A DNA stretch of 64,000 nucleotides from positions 62,001 to 126,000 of the forward strand of contig JAQFWX010000088.1 in NCBI GenBank assembly GCA_027605045.1, written 5' to 3'. A program made the translations under genes and the position numbers. This stretch comes from Phallus indusiatus. Taxonomy: Eukaryota; Basidiomycota; Agaricomycetes; Phallales; Phallaceae. Below, piece after piece: positions 44,405 to 55,771 of this stretch; positions within the stretch are counted from its first letter, which is position 1; every line of letters begins with the position of its first letter. Below the pieces are notes generated by a model, which saw only the letters and a program-made list of their open reading frames with translations, ran no database searches and was not told the DNA's origin.

Positions 44405-46182
44405 ACCTTTTCCTGTGGCGTACAGCTGCCGAAGTTATGGTCCTGGGCTCAACCGCCGTAGATGAGAAATGGAACAACACCGTAAAATAATAGGGAAACA
44501 ATTCAAAACCATTCGAAAAAGGATTAACAAAGGAACAGGGCAACTTTTTGATGGATATAAAAAAGGGCTTAGTTAGACCTGTGGCGTTCTCAGTTCGTCA
44601 ATGTTCCGCTTTCGAACAGGGGAGAGTCAGTTGCAAAAAAAAGTTAATTTCCGAGGCGCCGGAGTACTTTTGGATAAACGCCACTCAGGGACCAAAAGAT
44701 CTTATCGCCAATGTATATATAAAGCCGGTAGTAGCTTCGCAACAAATGTAGAGTAAGCAAATCAACGTAAACCCACCAAGTACTCTCGCTTGAAAGTGTT
44801 GTGTTAAACCTTACTTTTTCGGTTTGCATGCTAACGCGATGTCGCCGTTGTATCTCGATATGATTATCGTGGAGCGTGGGGCCGCTTGTCCCTATTGCAC
44901 AGGACATCGGGAACTCCTGCGTACTCACATCCACACTCGCCTGAATTCGTTGAGGGATGTAGGGAATCCAAGGGTTGTGTATTCTTCCCCTGAATAGCCA
45001 AGTTCAATAACTCGACCTTCTAATGAGGCATTCCATGATCGTTTTGAGGTCTTTGTAAGGAACCATCTGGTGGATCCTGTAGGCCGTACGGATTAGACGG
45101 GTGGGGCCCATATACCAAATGACACATCTGCATCAGTCGTCGAGACGACCGTTAATTCTTGACATGCAAAAAATGCAATCGGCGCTTATCCAAAAGGCAC
45201 AACGACCGAACATAATATTTGTTCCACCTTCAAAGTTTATAAAATGAGATGCAGAGATGAAAAACCAGGACGTACTACTACTAAACCAAATAGAATATAC
45301 TCCGACTCTCTCGTACGAAACTCTTTTCAATAGTTTGAAAGATGGTTGCCTTGAACATCGAGATCCAAGTAAGGTATTATATCCTAATTCGTGTTAGAGC
45401 CACAAGTCATATATTATCTAGCCCAACGTATGGCAAATCATGTGTCTGGCACCAATTCGGTGATCAGAAAAGGTCAGGGGAGCAACATCGAGCCGACTGC
45501 GCCCTATGAACACGGATCATGATTTTACGAGGGATGGCGTTTTATGGTCGAACGTCATTCATATTCGACACGCCGTTTGAATACTCAAATAGTCGAAGGC
45601 GAGTAGTTGAAACCGACCCATATTGATATATTTAGCGCAGATCTTCTTAGGTAGCAACTGAGCACGCTTGCGTTCTATTGCACTGCCTACAATAGGAAAT
45701 GTTTAGAAATACAACAACTTACGACGATTGAATCTTAAGCCAGGAAAAACCCAATCGCCAAAAATATTTGCCATAAGAAATAAAGCCACATCACCCGAAC
45801 CAAATCTCAGACGCCAGGTCGACATGCACCGAGATTTCTAGAGGACCAAGAAATCTTGGCAGACATCTGTCGACGCCACGGAATCGCTTGTAATTTGAAA
45901 ACAAAGAAAGCCTGTTCGTCAATCTTCGGACCCGTTTGTGCCTTTCGATGAAGCTAAAAATACTATCGATTGATTTTATACCCCTTGACCTTGAATTGCG
46001 TCTACATATCAAGTATATCCTATTCGGAACTCCAGCAGTGAACTGAGCTTCATTAGCTCTGGACTAGGATGTCAAAAGTTATAACCGAATAGTGATGCGA
46101 GCCCGCTACGGAACTGTCTAAAAGAAAGTTGGAACTAGAGTAGATTTGGTAAGCTGTGGAACCGTGACAGCGCCGTCACAGC
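44405..46182. other. 1.8-kb spacer between C2H2 factor and PPG1
   Basis: Long upstream region of two divergent genes. Open frames up to 96 codons are present (for example 44644-44934 -, 45791-46012 -), none with motifs. A long regulatory region would suit a developmental transcription factor, but no specific site is claimed. Confidence 0.45.
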
Positions 46183-47517
46183 ATGGCACCTTTTGACCTT
46201 GATGCTTGCATTTCCCAGCTGTTGCGGAAACAGCTATTGCACGAGGCTTTGCTGCGAGAAATATGTGCCAAAACGAAGGAAGTTCTTATGAGAGAGTCGA
46301 ACGTCGTTCACGTCAGCGCGCCCGTCACTGTTGTTGGTGATATTCACGGGTGAGTAGTGTTCATAGCTTGGACTCAGTTTGAAACCATTAACGTCAAACT
46401 CCAAGACAGTTTCATGATTTGATAGAGATATTTCGAATAGGCGGTTATGCTCCAAATACCAACTATTTATTTCTTGGTCAGTCCATTCAATAAACTCGTA
46501 ATCGCGCCCTGTAGTAACATCTATTTTTTAAAACGCCAGGTGATTATGTCGATAGAGGTCTTTTTAGCGTAGAGACAATATCATTGCTGACGTGCCTAAA
46601 ATTACGATATCCTGACCGTGTTCAATTAATACGTGGCAATCACGAGTCTCGCGCAGTAACTCAGGTCAGTGATTTCCAAAACCTTCTTGATTGCTTGAAA
46701 ATCGAACACGACTCAGAGTTACGGCTTCTATACCGAATGCGTTCGAAAATATGGTTCCTCCCACGTATGGACATACTTTACCGATATGTTCGACTTCTTA
46801 ACTCTGTCCGTTGTCATTGATGATCGCATATTTTGTGTCCATGGCGGTGAGTTTTCAACAGCCCAACAATTTTCAATTCACGCTAGATGAAAATCAAGGT
46901 TTGTCTCCTTCCATACATTCAATCGACCAAATTAAAGTGGTAGACCGTTTCCGAGGTATTTTGACTTCGGTTTCTTATGCCCATTGATTTATTCTCATTG
47001 CTATCAGAAATTCCACACGAAGGTCCAATGGCAGATCTCGTTTGGTCGGATCCCGATCCGGATAAGGAGGATTTTGCAATTTCACCTCGGTAAACTTTTC
47101 CTAGTTCACTTCTTTATCAGTAAATAATCATGATTATCCGTTTATGAACATTAGTGGCGCAGGCTATACATTCGGATCGGGAATTGTACGGAAGTTTCTG
47201 GAAACAAACAGGATGTCGCACATACTGCGAGCGCATCAGCTATGCATGGAAGGTTTTAGTGTTTTATATGACAACCATCTCTCCACAGTCTGGTCAGCTC
47301 CAAATTACTGTTACCGCTGTGGCAACCTTGCAAGCATACTTGAAGTCGGACCTGGTGAAGGAGCGATGCACTTTAATGTGTTTGAAGCGGCCCCTGAAAA
47401 TGAACGAGATGGCCCTAGCCATCAACCTACCCAAAATGCTGGCGGAAAGGTGTGTAATTCGTTGTCCCTGACGAATAATATACTGACAATGTGTAGTTAC
47501 CCGAGTACTTTTTATAA
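46183..47517 (+). CDS. PPG1: PP2A-like serine/threonine phosphatase catalytic subunit, Ppg1 type
   Basis: Eight exons: 46183-46349, 46406-46476, 46540-46664, 46717-46846, 46899-46955, 47008-47089, 47155-47449 and 47497-47517; 315 residues. The metal-binding motifs are all present: GDIHG (52-56), GDYVDRG (80-86), RGNHE, then HGGLSP, WSDPDPD and RAHQLCMEG with [11 protein letters not shown]. The sequences [23 protein letters not shown] and [16 protein letters not shown] match Ppg1 better than Pph21, Sit4 or Pph3 as I recall them. The C-terminus LPEYFL, encoded by a 7-codon last exon, keeps the YFL end that is carboxymethylated in PP2A relatives. In yeast Ppg1 acts with the Far/STRIPAK complex and in glycogen metabolism. 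Confidence 0.88.
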
Positions 47518-47732
47518 CATAAACATAAATATACCAGGATATACCTCCTATAATAATCAATCATGTAGAATATCCAAATGTATTGAATATGGCATCGAAA
47601 TAGGACGAATTTTGATTTCTCTCGACTGGCCACATGAAATGTTTGGCAGCTCAAGCGTAAAAATCACATGTGCCAGGTATGATGACCTAAGCAAGCCAAA
47701 ACAATCTCTTTTCTTCGGAAGTACTATGTAGC

Positions 47733-49138
47733 ATGCTGGCACTATTGGAAGAAAAGCACAATGCAATATTAGGTTTATATCACCAACACTACGACGCTCT
47801 TTTAGAAATTAGGAACACTCTATACGACAACGTTCTTCCTGCTCTTGTAAGGGAGCTACATCTGGAAGACGAGACGGTAGAATGGTTGAGAACGTGGATT
47901 GCTGATCAAGGTCAGTTTGATTTATTACTTCCCAATTTGGGTTTTTATCTGTTGATGTAGGTTCTATCTTTCGTATGCTTAAGGCATGGAGAACTTTAGC
48001 CTGCCGTACCTGGCCTAAACTAACTACTTTGCAGAAACACAAATTCGATCCTGGGAAAGCTATCGAATTTTCTACCCATACCTTGCGATGGCGCGTTCAA
48101 GAAAGGCAGAATCTTGAATCTCACTCAGCGCGAGAGAGCATCCAAAAGAGTATAAGAAGTTTGCCCATCAAAATTCGTGATATTTTTGGACGACCTGCCG
48201 TCTTGATAAAACCTTCTGTTATTCAAAATAACATTTCGGAAGCTAAAAGAGAGATAGTTCATGTATATGAAAAAGTTCGCCAGCAAATGGCTTTTCAACA
48301 CGACTTTCAAGAATCTGGATGTGTCCAATTTGTCATGATAATCGACACCAAGGATGTGTCGCTCAGCAGTTCAGTAAGTCACTAAACTCTTTTGGTTCAT
48401 AATATATCAATCTCGATAGATCCTTGGTATCATACCTTGGTTTGTTCGTGAAGTGGCACCAAGATTTCCGGGAATGTGCGCCGCTGCTTTTGTGGTAAAC
48501 TATACTAAGACATATGGGCTACATAACTTTATCAAGTGAGTTTATTATACTTGTCCGATAATCCTTGCGTAACAATTGGCGACATGTAGACGACTACTTC
48601 CAGCTAATGCACAGGCAAGGATTTACTTCCCCGATGCGTCCGAATTAAATTCATGTTTTTCCTGCCCATTACATTTTGGTTAGTGATTTCCCGCCGTGCC
48701 GCGTTTGTCATGAGAGTATGCAAAACCGATATTGCCTTCTTTTTCAAAGATACCTATGGAAATTTTGATGTCCCAGAAGATCGAGTGACCATGAACGCGG
48801 GGCAACCGCCTGTCGCCGAGGAAGAATGTTTGAAGATCATATCTGCGTCTTCTAATGGCTCAATTACAAGCGGCAATCTGTCACAGTATTTTTCATCCAT
48901 GTCTGTTTTCAATCCTTACTTTGGTTATCCTATCATCAATATTCCTGGATCATCCGCACCTCTCCTGAGGAATGGTCGCCAGCGTAAAAGGGATTTCGCT
49001 CGTACCTTGATACGACTCTGGCTGGTCAAATTGGAGAGATTGACAGATAAGACGTGGCCTTGGATTTTGGTGACAATTGCGCTTTGGGGTGCGAATTTAA
49101 TGGGCAATCATAAACAAGTATATACGGCTTTATATTAA
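47733..49138 (+). CDS. CRAL-TRIO (Sec14-like) lipid-binding protein with a C-terminal membrane segment
   Basis: Five exons: 47733-47910, 47961-48373, 48420-48535, 48590-48678 and 48750-49138; 394 residues. An N-terminal helical region precedes the lipid-binding fold: QFVMIIDTKDVSLSS, IIPWFVREVAPRFPGMCAAAFVVNY and IKRLLPANAQARIYF, the usual CRAL-TRIO strand-helix order. The C-terminus has a hydrophobic stretch (TWPWILVTIALWGANL) that could be a tail anchor. Such proteins move phosphatidylinositol or sterols between membranes. The loop normally carrying E-x-G-G is diverged here (LHFGDTYGNFDVPED), so ligand choice is unclear. It starts 215 bp after the PPG1 stop on the same strand. Confidence 0.75.
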
Positions 49139-49870
49139 ATTGTGGATCCTGTCGTCCTGAGGTAAATTCTGTCATCGACTATCATTCTGAATTCATGTCA
49201 GAATAGCTTCCATAGTGGGTCCAATGAAATTTATATGATTGCTCAAAATTTGATTTCACAGTTTCTAGGCGACGCTCACCATAACAAATAATGGGGAGTT
49301 AAAATCACTGCCACTTGTCAGGAATATTGAGTTGATATTGAGCGATGTGAATATGCCAGTTTCATGTTTCATGATAATGACAAATTGCGACGCATCGCAA
49401 TCGGACGAGCTTCTTGAGCCAGTTAATACTTCGGTGTTGAGCTGCGGGCGAAATTTTTGCATTCTCAACTGATGCACAAAATTTAGCGAGTCACCACTTA
49501 GTAATGTGGACTCAATATTATTATATGCACCATTGGAACACTACGGAATGCGATTGGTTAGGATGTACGGCTTGTTTGCCCCGATCACTTTATTGCATAA
49601 AAAGCGTTTTATTTCATCTAGAACCACCATCTTTGTTTTGAAGGGCATGGTGACTCAGGAAGTTGGATCTTGAATTGCTGCTCGGTGTGCTAGCAAAATT
49701 TTGCTATTCAAGCTGGTGGACGTCAATGGATTACGTAGGGATCGTTAGGTAATCACAGCACAGACTCCGCCTTACGGGTCCTTTTCGATCCTCAGCGCGA
49801 ACGCGTTGGACCACCTTTACACAGTCACGCGACAATTTGATCAATTTCGCCTTTTTTAAGATACAGAGAA
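49139..49870. other. Spacer upstream of FUN30
   Basis: About 730 bp with no supported gene. An ACGCGT hexamer at 49801-49806 lies 65 bp before the FUN30 start. Confidence 0.5.
49801..49806. promoter_or_regulatory. ACGCGT (MCB-like) box upstream of FUN30
   Basis: ACGCGT is the MluI cell-cycle box bound by MBF in fungi. It lies 65 bp upstream of the start codon. A single hexamer can occur by chance, so regulation is inferred weakly. Confidence 0.3.
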
Positions 49871-52800
49871 ATGTCTTCAAAGTCGAGTATTGAGCAGCAA
49901 AATCGGGTGATTATAGTCTGGTTTTGTTGATAATCGTTTGTGTCACCACAGCTTCTGACCAACTGTGCTTATTTCTCAAATAGAATTCAGCGCTGGCAGC
50001 TCTCCGTTTTAAAAAGAATGTCCGAAAGCTAGCTTCAAATAATGTCATACACAACGGAGCTCTACCTGCCTCTTCCACTACTACTCCTGCCTATCAAGTT
50101 CCAGCCCAATCAAGGGATGCCACTTCTGCACGTGCTTCGTATTCAAGCAATAGTATAGCCAAACCGTTGCTTGGAAATGTTCTCGTTCCGGATTCTAGTC
50201 CTGTAAATCCCAACTCGTCTTCTACCTCTTTGGAAGACGTCATGTACAAACCCCATCAATCCAAGTTCTTCAGCAATCCGGAGATGGCTCGGTCAGCTCA
50301 ACTGCCTTCGCTACCTAATATACTACGTGAGCCCGACCCGCTGTCCGCGCCTTCGGGGTTTACAACTTCCCAGACATCGTTATCGGTCTCTCCATCACCA
50401 AACGGTATACTCGCGAAAAACTCACGAATACTAGAGGATGACTATGATCGCGGTCCCCCACGCAAACGAATAAACCGGGGGGAGTTATCTTCAAGTCCTA
50501 TCGTCATAGAAAGCTCTCCCGATTCCAAGATATCTATATCTTCAACACCTCCCTCTGTTGCTAATAAACAGTCCTCCGACTCAGAACTCCCAGATCCTCT
50601 CGACTTGTTCAAATCTCAAACACCTCCCAAACCTAGAGTTGTTCGCGGTCCCCGTCTGACAGATCAGTCAACATCTATTGAGCTCACCAAACTTATCCTT
50701 ATCAACCCCAAGCATGATCCTGCACGCGTAACTGCCGCTTTCACAGTCTGCGACGGAGATGTTAAAGCCGCAACATTGTTAATGGAAGACGAATCATGGA
50801 CACATGAAGTTCCCCAGACTCCCGCCAGCTCACAAAGCATTTTCGCGTCGCAAACGCCCGATAGTTCTAGCAAACGGGCTGCGGAGAAGGTAAAAAGGAA
50901 ACAGTCTATGATATATGCGAAACGGAATGAGCTAGCGGCTGCCCAAGAAACGGTTGTTCCCCCCAAGCATGAGGCTGTTATATCTATCGATAGTCCGATT
51001 ATCTCGAAGCCTTTCAAAAGAAAGGCTGCGAAGAATGTGGTAGCTTCTAGTGGATCCGAAAACGAGTATTCCGATAATGACGATGAGAGTTATGTCTCAC
51101 AATTGCAGAGTCAGGCATACTTTGATCAAGCTTTGAAGTGGTTGAACGAGTGCGAGCCCGCTGCTATAGTTGAACTAGCAGGTAGGCACCCTTTTTTAAA
51201 AAGATAGGGATTACTATATAACTTTTGTTCCAGGTGTTACCCAACAACAGGCAAAGACCCTAGTTTCACTACGACCCTTCGAAGATGTCGATGACTTCAA
51301 TACCAAACTTTCTCGGAAGAATAAGACGGGTCTAAGCAGGAATATCCTCGGGTACTGCAAAGAGCTGTTTCAAAGCTACACAACCGTCGATGATCTTCTC
51401 GAGAAGTGCGAAAAGATCGGCGTGGAGCTTCGGGAGGCTATAGACAAGTGGAATGTAGGGATGGCAGGGGCTTCTTCTTCGAAACTTGCTATAGATGAGG
51501 ATGATGGTAGTCTTGCCCTTTTAGAATCTTTACCTGAAGATTATGAAAGCAATGGAGATTTCATCGCTAAACAGCCTTCGCTGTTATCTGAGATTGTTCA
51601 ATTGAAAGAATATCAACTTCTTGGTGTCAATTGGATGTATCTGTTATACCAGCGAAACCTGAGCTGTATTCTTGCGGATGAAATGGGTAACCATGACCCT
51701 CAATCTCTGTTTGGAGCTTGTTTTCTAACTCGGTTATTTAGGTCTGGGAAAGACTGTTCAGGTTATTGCGTTTCTTGCACTACTAAAGGAACGTCAGGCT
51801 CAGGGGAGACACTTGATCATTGTTCCGTATGTTTCTTTGCGCTTTCACAGTTAGCATTACATATAATGATCACTTGCAGTTCTTCCACGCTAGAAAACTG
51901 GTTGCGCGAGTTCGATCGTTTTGCGCCCTCCGTCAATGTTCAAGCCTACTATGGTTCGCAAAAGGAACGTGAGGGCCTCCGATTCGAATTGAGAAACAAA
52001 TCTTGGGATGTTCTCGTGACCACGTACAATCTTGCTCAAGGCGATGAGCGCGATCGGAAGTTTTTCCGGAAGTTCGAATGGATTGTAAGATCGCTTTTTT
52101 GGTCATCGTTATGAACGAATCTTATTCTTTTTTAACATTAGTGTTGTATATTCGATGAGGGTCATGTTTTGAAAAACTTCGAATCTCAGCGATATGGACA
52201 ATTAATGAAAATCGAATCAAAGTGGCGTTTACTTCTTACTGGAACGCCTTTGCAGAATAATTTGCAGGAGCTTGTGGTACGCTTTTTTTCCTGATTTTTC
52301 AGATATCCAAAATTCCTTCCTCAGCACAAATACTGTAGTCATTAATGAACTTCATATTACCGGATCATTTTAATGGGGTCGTTGATACTTTAAGGACAAT
52401 TTTTAAAGTGAAAGCGGATAGACAGATTAGTCTCCTGGCGAGAGATAGGGTTACCCGAGCTAAGAAGATGATGGCCCCGTTCGTTTTACGACGGCGGAAG
52501 GACATGGTACGCCCTCACTTTTCTACAACTCTGAGAGAGTGTGTATTCCTTAATGACATAACCACCTTAGGTCTTAAAAGATCTGCCTAAGAAGTCGGAA
52601 CGCATCGAATGGTGCGATCTAACACCGTTACAAAAGTCTATTTATCGTGATACCATGCAGCGCTCTCGGAAGGCTATTCTCGAACTCGCTCCTACCGAGT
52701 TGGAAGACAGCACGGAGAATAGTAAAGGAAAGAAGCGGCCCCGTGAGACGAAGAAAGCCAAGGATACCTCGAACAATGTTTTAATGGATCTTCGAAAAGC

Positions 52801-53808
52801 CGCTTGTCATCCTATGCTATTTCGGCGGCTTTTCGACGATTCTACTCTCAAAGTTATGGCTAAACAGTGCATGAAGGAACCGGAGTTTTGTGATAGCAAC
52901 TACCAGTACATCGTTGAGGACATGGAGGTAATGACGGACGCGGAACTACAGTCGTTTAGTTTGAAATATAAGGTACAAAACTAGTCTCTCGATTCTGTAG
53001 TTTTGTTGGCTCATGATAGTTTCGTAGTCGACTAGGAAGTTTGCTAAGGATGTCAAATGCTTTGAGGACGCTGGAAAGGTTTCGAGGCTGTTGTCGTTGT
53101 TGAAGGATTGCCAGGACCAAGGAAGAAGAGCCCTCATATTTTCACAGGTACGAAGAACTCTTCTTTCGGAAAGTTTAAGATAGCTTATCACGGTGTGGTA
53201 CCAGTTTACACAAGTCCTCGATATCCTACAAGTCGTGCTGAAGAATAGAAAAATGAAATTTCTTGTTCTCACCGGCTCTACCGCAGTTGATGTACGACAA
53301 TCGTTGGTGGACGAGTTCAACGAAGACGAGACTATACCTGTTTTTCTCCTTTCCACCAAGGCGGGCGGTATGGGTATCAACTTGACTGCGGCCAGCGTTG
53401 TCGTTCTTTTTGATCAAGACTTTAACCCGCATAATGATCGTCAAGCCGCTGATCGGGCGTACAGAATCGGTCAGAAGCGAGATGTGGATGTCATCAAGCT
53501 GATCACCAAATCAACCATAGAGGCAAGTGGTTACTCTTTTCGTCATGCACGTTTCTAATGTAACGTAGGAGGATATGTATCGTCTCGGGCAGACAAAACT
53601 AGCACTAGACGAAGCTGTGGCAGGAGATGACACGGGCGACGGGCAGAGCGATGAAAAAGCCGAGAAGAAGATGAGGACCTCCCTTTTGAGCGCTCTTCGA
53701 GAACAATTCGAAAGAGAGGAGGAGCAAGAAGGTACGAGTCGGGGTGATTCATCTGTAGCTGAAGTGGACGAGGACATGGGTACGGATGGAACCAAGGACA
53801 AGAGTTAA
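49871..53808 (+). CDS. FUN30: SNF2-family chromatin remodeller Fun30/SMARCAD1
   Basis: Eleven exons: 49871-49906, 49984-51181, 51234-51686, 51742-51826, 51880-52084, 52142-52276, 52339-52506, 52571-52972, 53028-53147, 53205-53522 and 53569-53808; 1,119 residues. A CUE/UBA-like helix set lies near residues 240-275 ([20 protein letters not shown]). The ATPase has [30 protein letters not shown] (Walker A across an intron), DEGH (664-667), the hallmark of Fun30/SMARCAD1, and [10 protein letters not shown]. The second lobe has [14 protein letters not shown] and ADRAYRIGQ. Fun30 slides and exchanges nucleosomes, aids DNA-end resection and silencing. The last intron appears to be GC-AG (GAG then GCAAGT, 46 nt), and its removal gives [17 protein letters not shown]. 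Confidence 0.93.
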
Positions 53809-53897
53809 TGTGGATTTCTCAAATGGCTTTCTCTGTTTGTTTGTCGGAATGCATGCTGTGCTAAAAACCATGGTATATAAATATTGAACTTAATATA

Positions 53898-54667
53898 CTA
53901 ATTGAAGCCTGATTGGCTCCTCATAAGTTTATCTACTCCATTTCGAAAATACTCGTTGTCAATTCCATGTTCCTTCGAATCCATTTTCGACAGTGGGTTG
54001 CGAACCACGAATTCTATGAATGGCCCAGTATAGATTTGTCGTAGTAAGTATTGCATCGTTTCTATCTGTGGATCTGTAAACAAGGCAAACTTGTATCCAG
54101 ACACTGTTTCGAAAAGATGTAATTTATATGTTGACGTTCGATATGCCATGAAACGGTCATTGCTAATTAGGAACAGCGCTTTAGACATTCTGATGCTGGT
54201 GTGGCAGGGAAAACAAAGAGACGGACCCTCCTGATAACTTCTTTACCATCTGTCTTAAAGATGTGACTACACCATAAACTAGTTTGGCCTCTTCATCGAA
54301 GGGTAAGGTATTTGACGCGCCGGGTGGATGTGGTGTCTCTGAAGTCTTTGGAGGAACGGGTAAGGGTGACGGCGGTGGAGGGGGTGTTACGGGAGACGCA
54401 GCAATAACGACGCCAGAAGATACATTAAGAGAACTCCGGGGATGTAGAAATGTGATAGTTTGGCCGTTGGTATCGTGAGGACGAGGTGTAACTGCACGAG
54501 ACACCGCGGGTAAAATGTTCCCTTCTGCGGCAGGTTTTAGTGGTTTTGTTCTATGCCAATCTTGGTAGAAAACACAATTACAATGTCTAGAAGTCATTTA
54601 AGCCTATATTTGACAAAATAAACGCAGTTAATTACCTATCGTATATGTACAGGCTGTAAATCGTCAT
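53898..54667 (-). CDS. BET5: TRAPP complex subunit Bet5/TRAPPC1 with a proline-rich insertion
   Basis: Exons 54667-54636, 54586-54227 and 54162-53898; 218 residues. The start MTIYSLYIYDRHCNCVFYQDW is the family N-terminus (longin fold). The C-terminal part YKLHLFETVSGYKFALFTD, RQIYTGPFIEFVVRNPL and HGIDNEYF is highly typical. Animal and yeast proteins are about 145-160 residues. The extra length is a low-complexity Pro/Ser/Thr segment (around residues 42-95, with SPVTPPPPPSPLPVPP) placed in a loop before LPFDEEAKLVYGVV. TRAPP tethers ER-derived vesicles and activates Ypt1. It is convergent with FUN30 (89 bp apart) and divergent from TRM112. Confidence 0.92.
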
Positions 54668-54807
54668 GACCGTAGGTGTGACTTTTGAGCTGTCACAGAA
54701 TCCAGAGGTCTTTTTGCGAATAGTACATTGTGCGTTGCAGCGATCAACTTTCTACCTGGTGTATGCCAGCTTTCTGACTTTTAGTGACTATCACAATTGC
54801 AACAGAT
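54668..54807. promoter_or_regulatory. Short bidirectional promoter, BET5 / TRM112
   Basis: 140 bp between divergent starts of two housekeeping genes. No TATA box is seen. Confidence 0.45.
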
Positions 54808-55379
54808 ATGCGGTTAATAACCCATCACGTGCTTGCATGTCATGCAAAAGGATGCACGTCGAATAATTTTCCTCTCAAGTTTTCCGAAGTGGAGGTCAAA
54901 ACTTCAGAGGCAGAATTCAGCCCAGAGTTCATAAAAGGGTTTTATCCGAAAATCGAGTGGAATGCTTTGATTGATACCGCGAAAGAGGTTTGTTATCCGG
55001 TTCCTTTGTGCGCCATCTATTAAATTGTTGGACGTCTATGCAGTTTGGTGAAACATCGTTACCTCAAGAACAACCTAATGTAGACGATTTGGACGAAGAA
55101 ACAATGAAAAAGCTACATCATGTATTGATGGAGGTAAGTTTAGCTCCATCGTTCGTGACAAAAGAAGCTGTGCTCGAACTCAATGTCGACTGCTGCAGAT
55201 TTCCGTAACTGCAGGGAAGATGACTTGTCCAAATTGCGGGCATGTCTATCCCATTATGAGTGGGATCCCCAACATGGTAAAAATGACTTTTTATCTTTTA
55301 TGTTCAACTGTGTGATGACTGTTTTCTCGACTGTCTCTGCTGTTCTTCATAGCTTTTGGCGGAACATGAGATTGCATAG
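54808..55379 (+). CDS. TRM112: Multifunctional methyltransferase subunit Trm112
   Basis: Exons 54808-54987, 55044-55133, 55199-55276 and 55353-55379; 124 residues. Family features: MRLITHHVLACHAKGC at the start, NFPLKF, PEFIKGFYPKIEWNALIDTA in the helical insert, KLHHVLMEI, then CPNCGHVYPIMSGIPNMLL. The N-terminal Cys pair and the CPNC pair form the single zinc site. Trm112 stabilises and activates several methyltransferases for tRNA (Trm9, Trm11), rRNA (Bud23) and release factor eRF1 (Mtq2). The last exon is only nine codons including the stop. Confidence 0.93.
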
Positions 55380-55771
55380 GATCAGCATGAAAATCAAATA
55401 AAGGAGATCTTCAATCTGCATTGTCTAGCTTTGTGATCCATCATTCTTTTTTCTCCCTTTGCTTTTGGCGCGAACAAACGAATTAACCTATGTATTGATC
55501 TTTATGAAAACTTTTGAAACATTAATAAAAGAGTAAGAAAGGACCCGAGTCCCTGCACTGCCTCCGTCGGCTATTTTTGTACCACGACCCGACCCAGTTT
55601 GTCGTTCTGCTCCGCCGAGCTGTTTCTTAGATAAATTTCGCCACATTCAAAACTGTGTTGATCGACTTCAACGCTTTTTTTCTCTTTCTTCGTCGCCCTT
55701 CTCACCACCTGTCGCTCTAAACGCGACATACGACGCGTTTAATAAATCCCCTCTCCGCTTTCGCTACTGCA
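55380..55771. other. CHK2 promoter region
   Basis: 392 bp without a gene. It is pyrimidine-rich close to the start, with an ACGCGT box at 55733-55738 and a second ACGCGA at 55721-55726. Confidence 0.5.
55733..55738. promoter_or_regulatory. ACGCGT (MCB-like) box upstream of CHK2
   Basis: The MBF-type hexamer lies 33 bp before the CHK2 start codon. Checkpoint and replication genes are frequent MBF targets in fungi. The call rests on one hexamer plus a near match. Confidence 0.35.
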
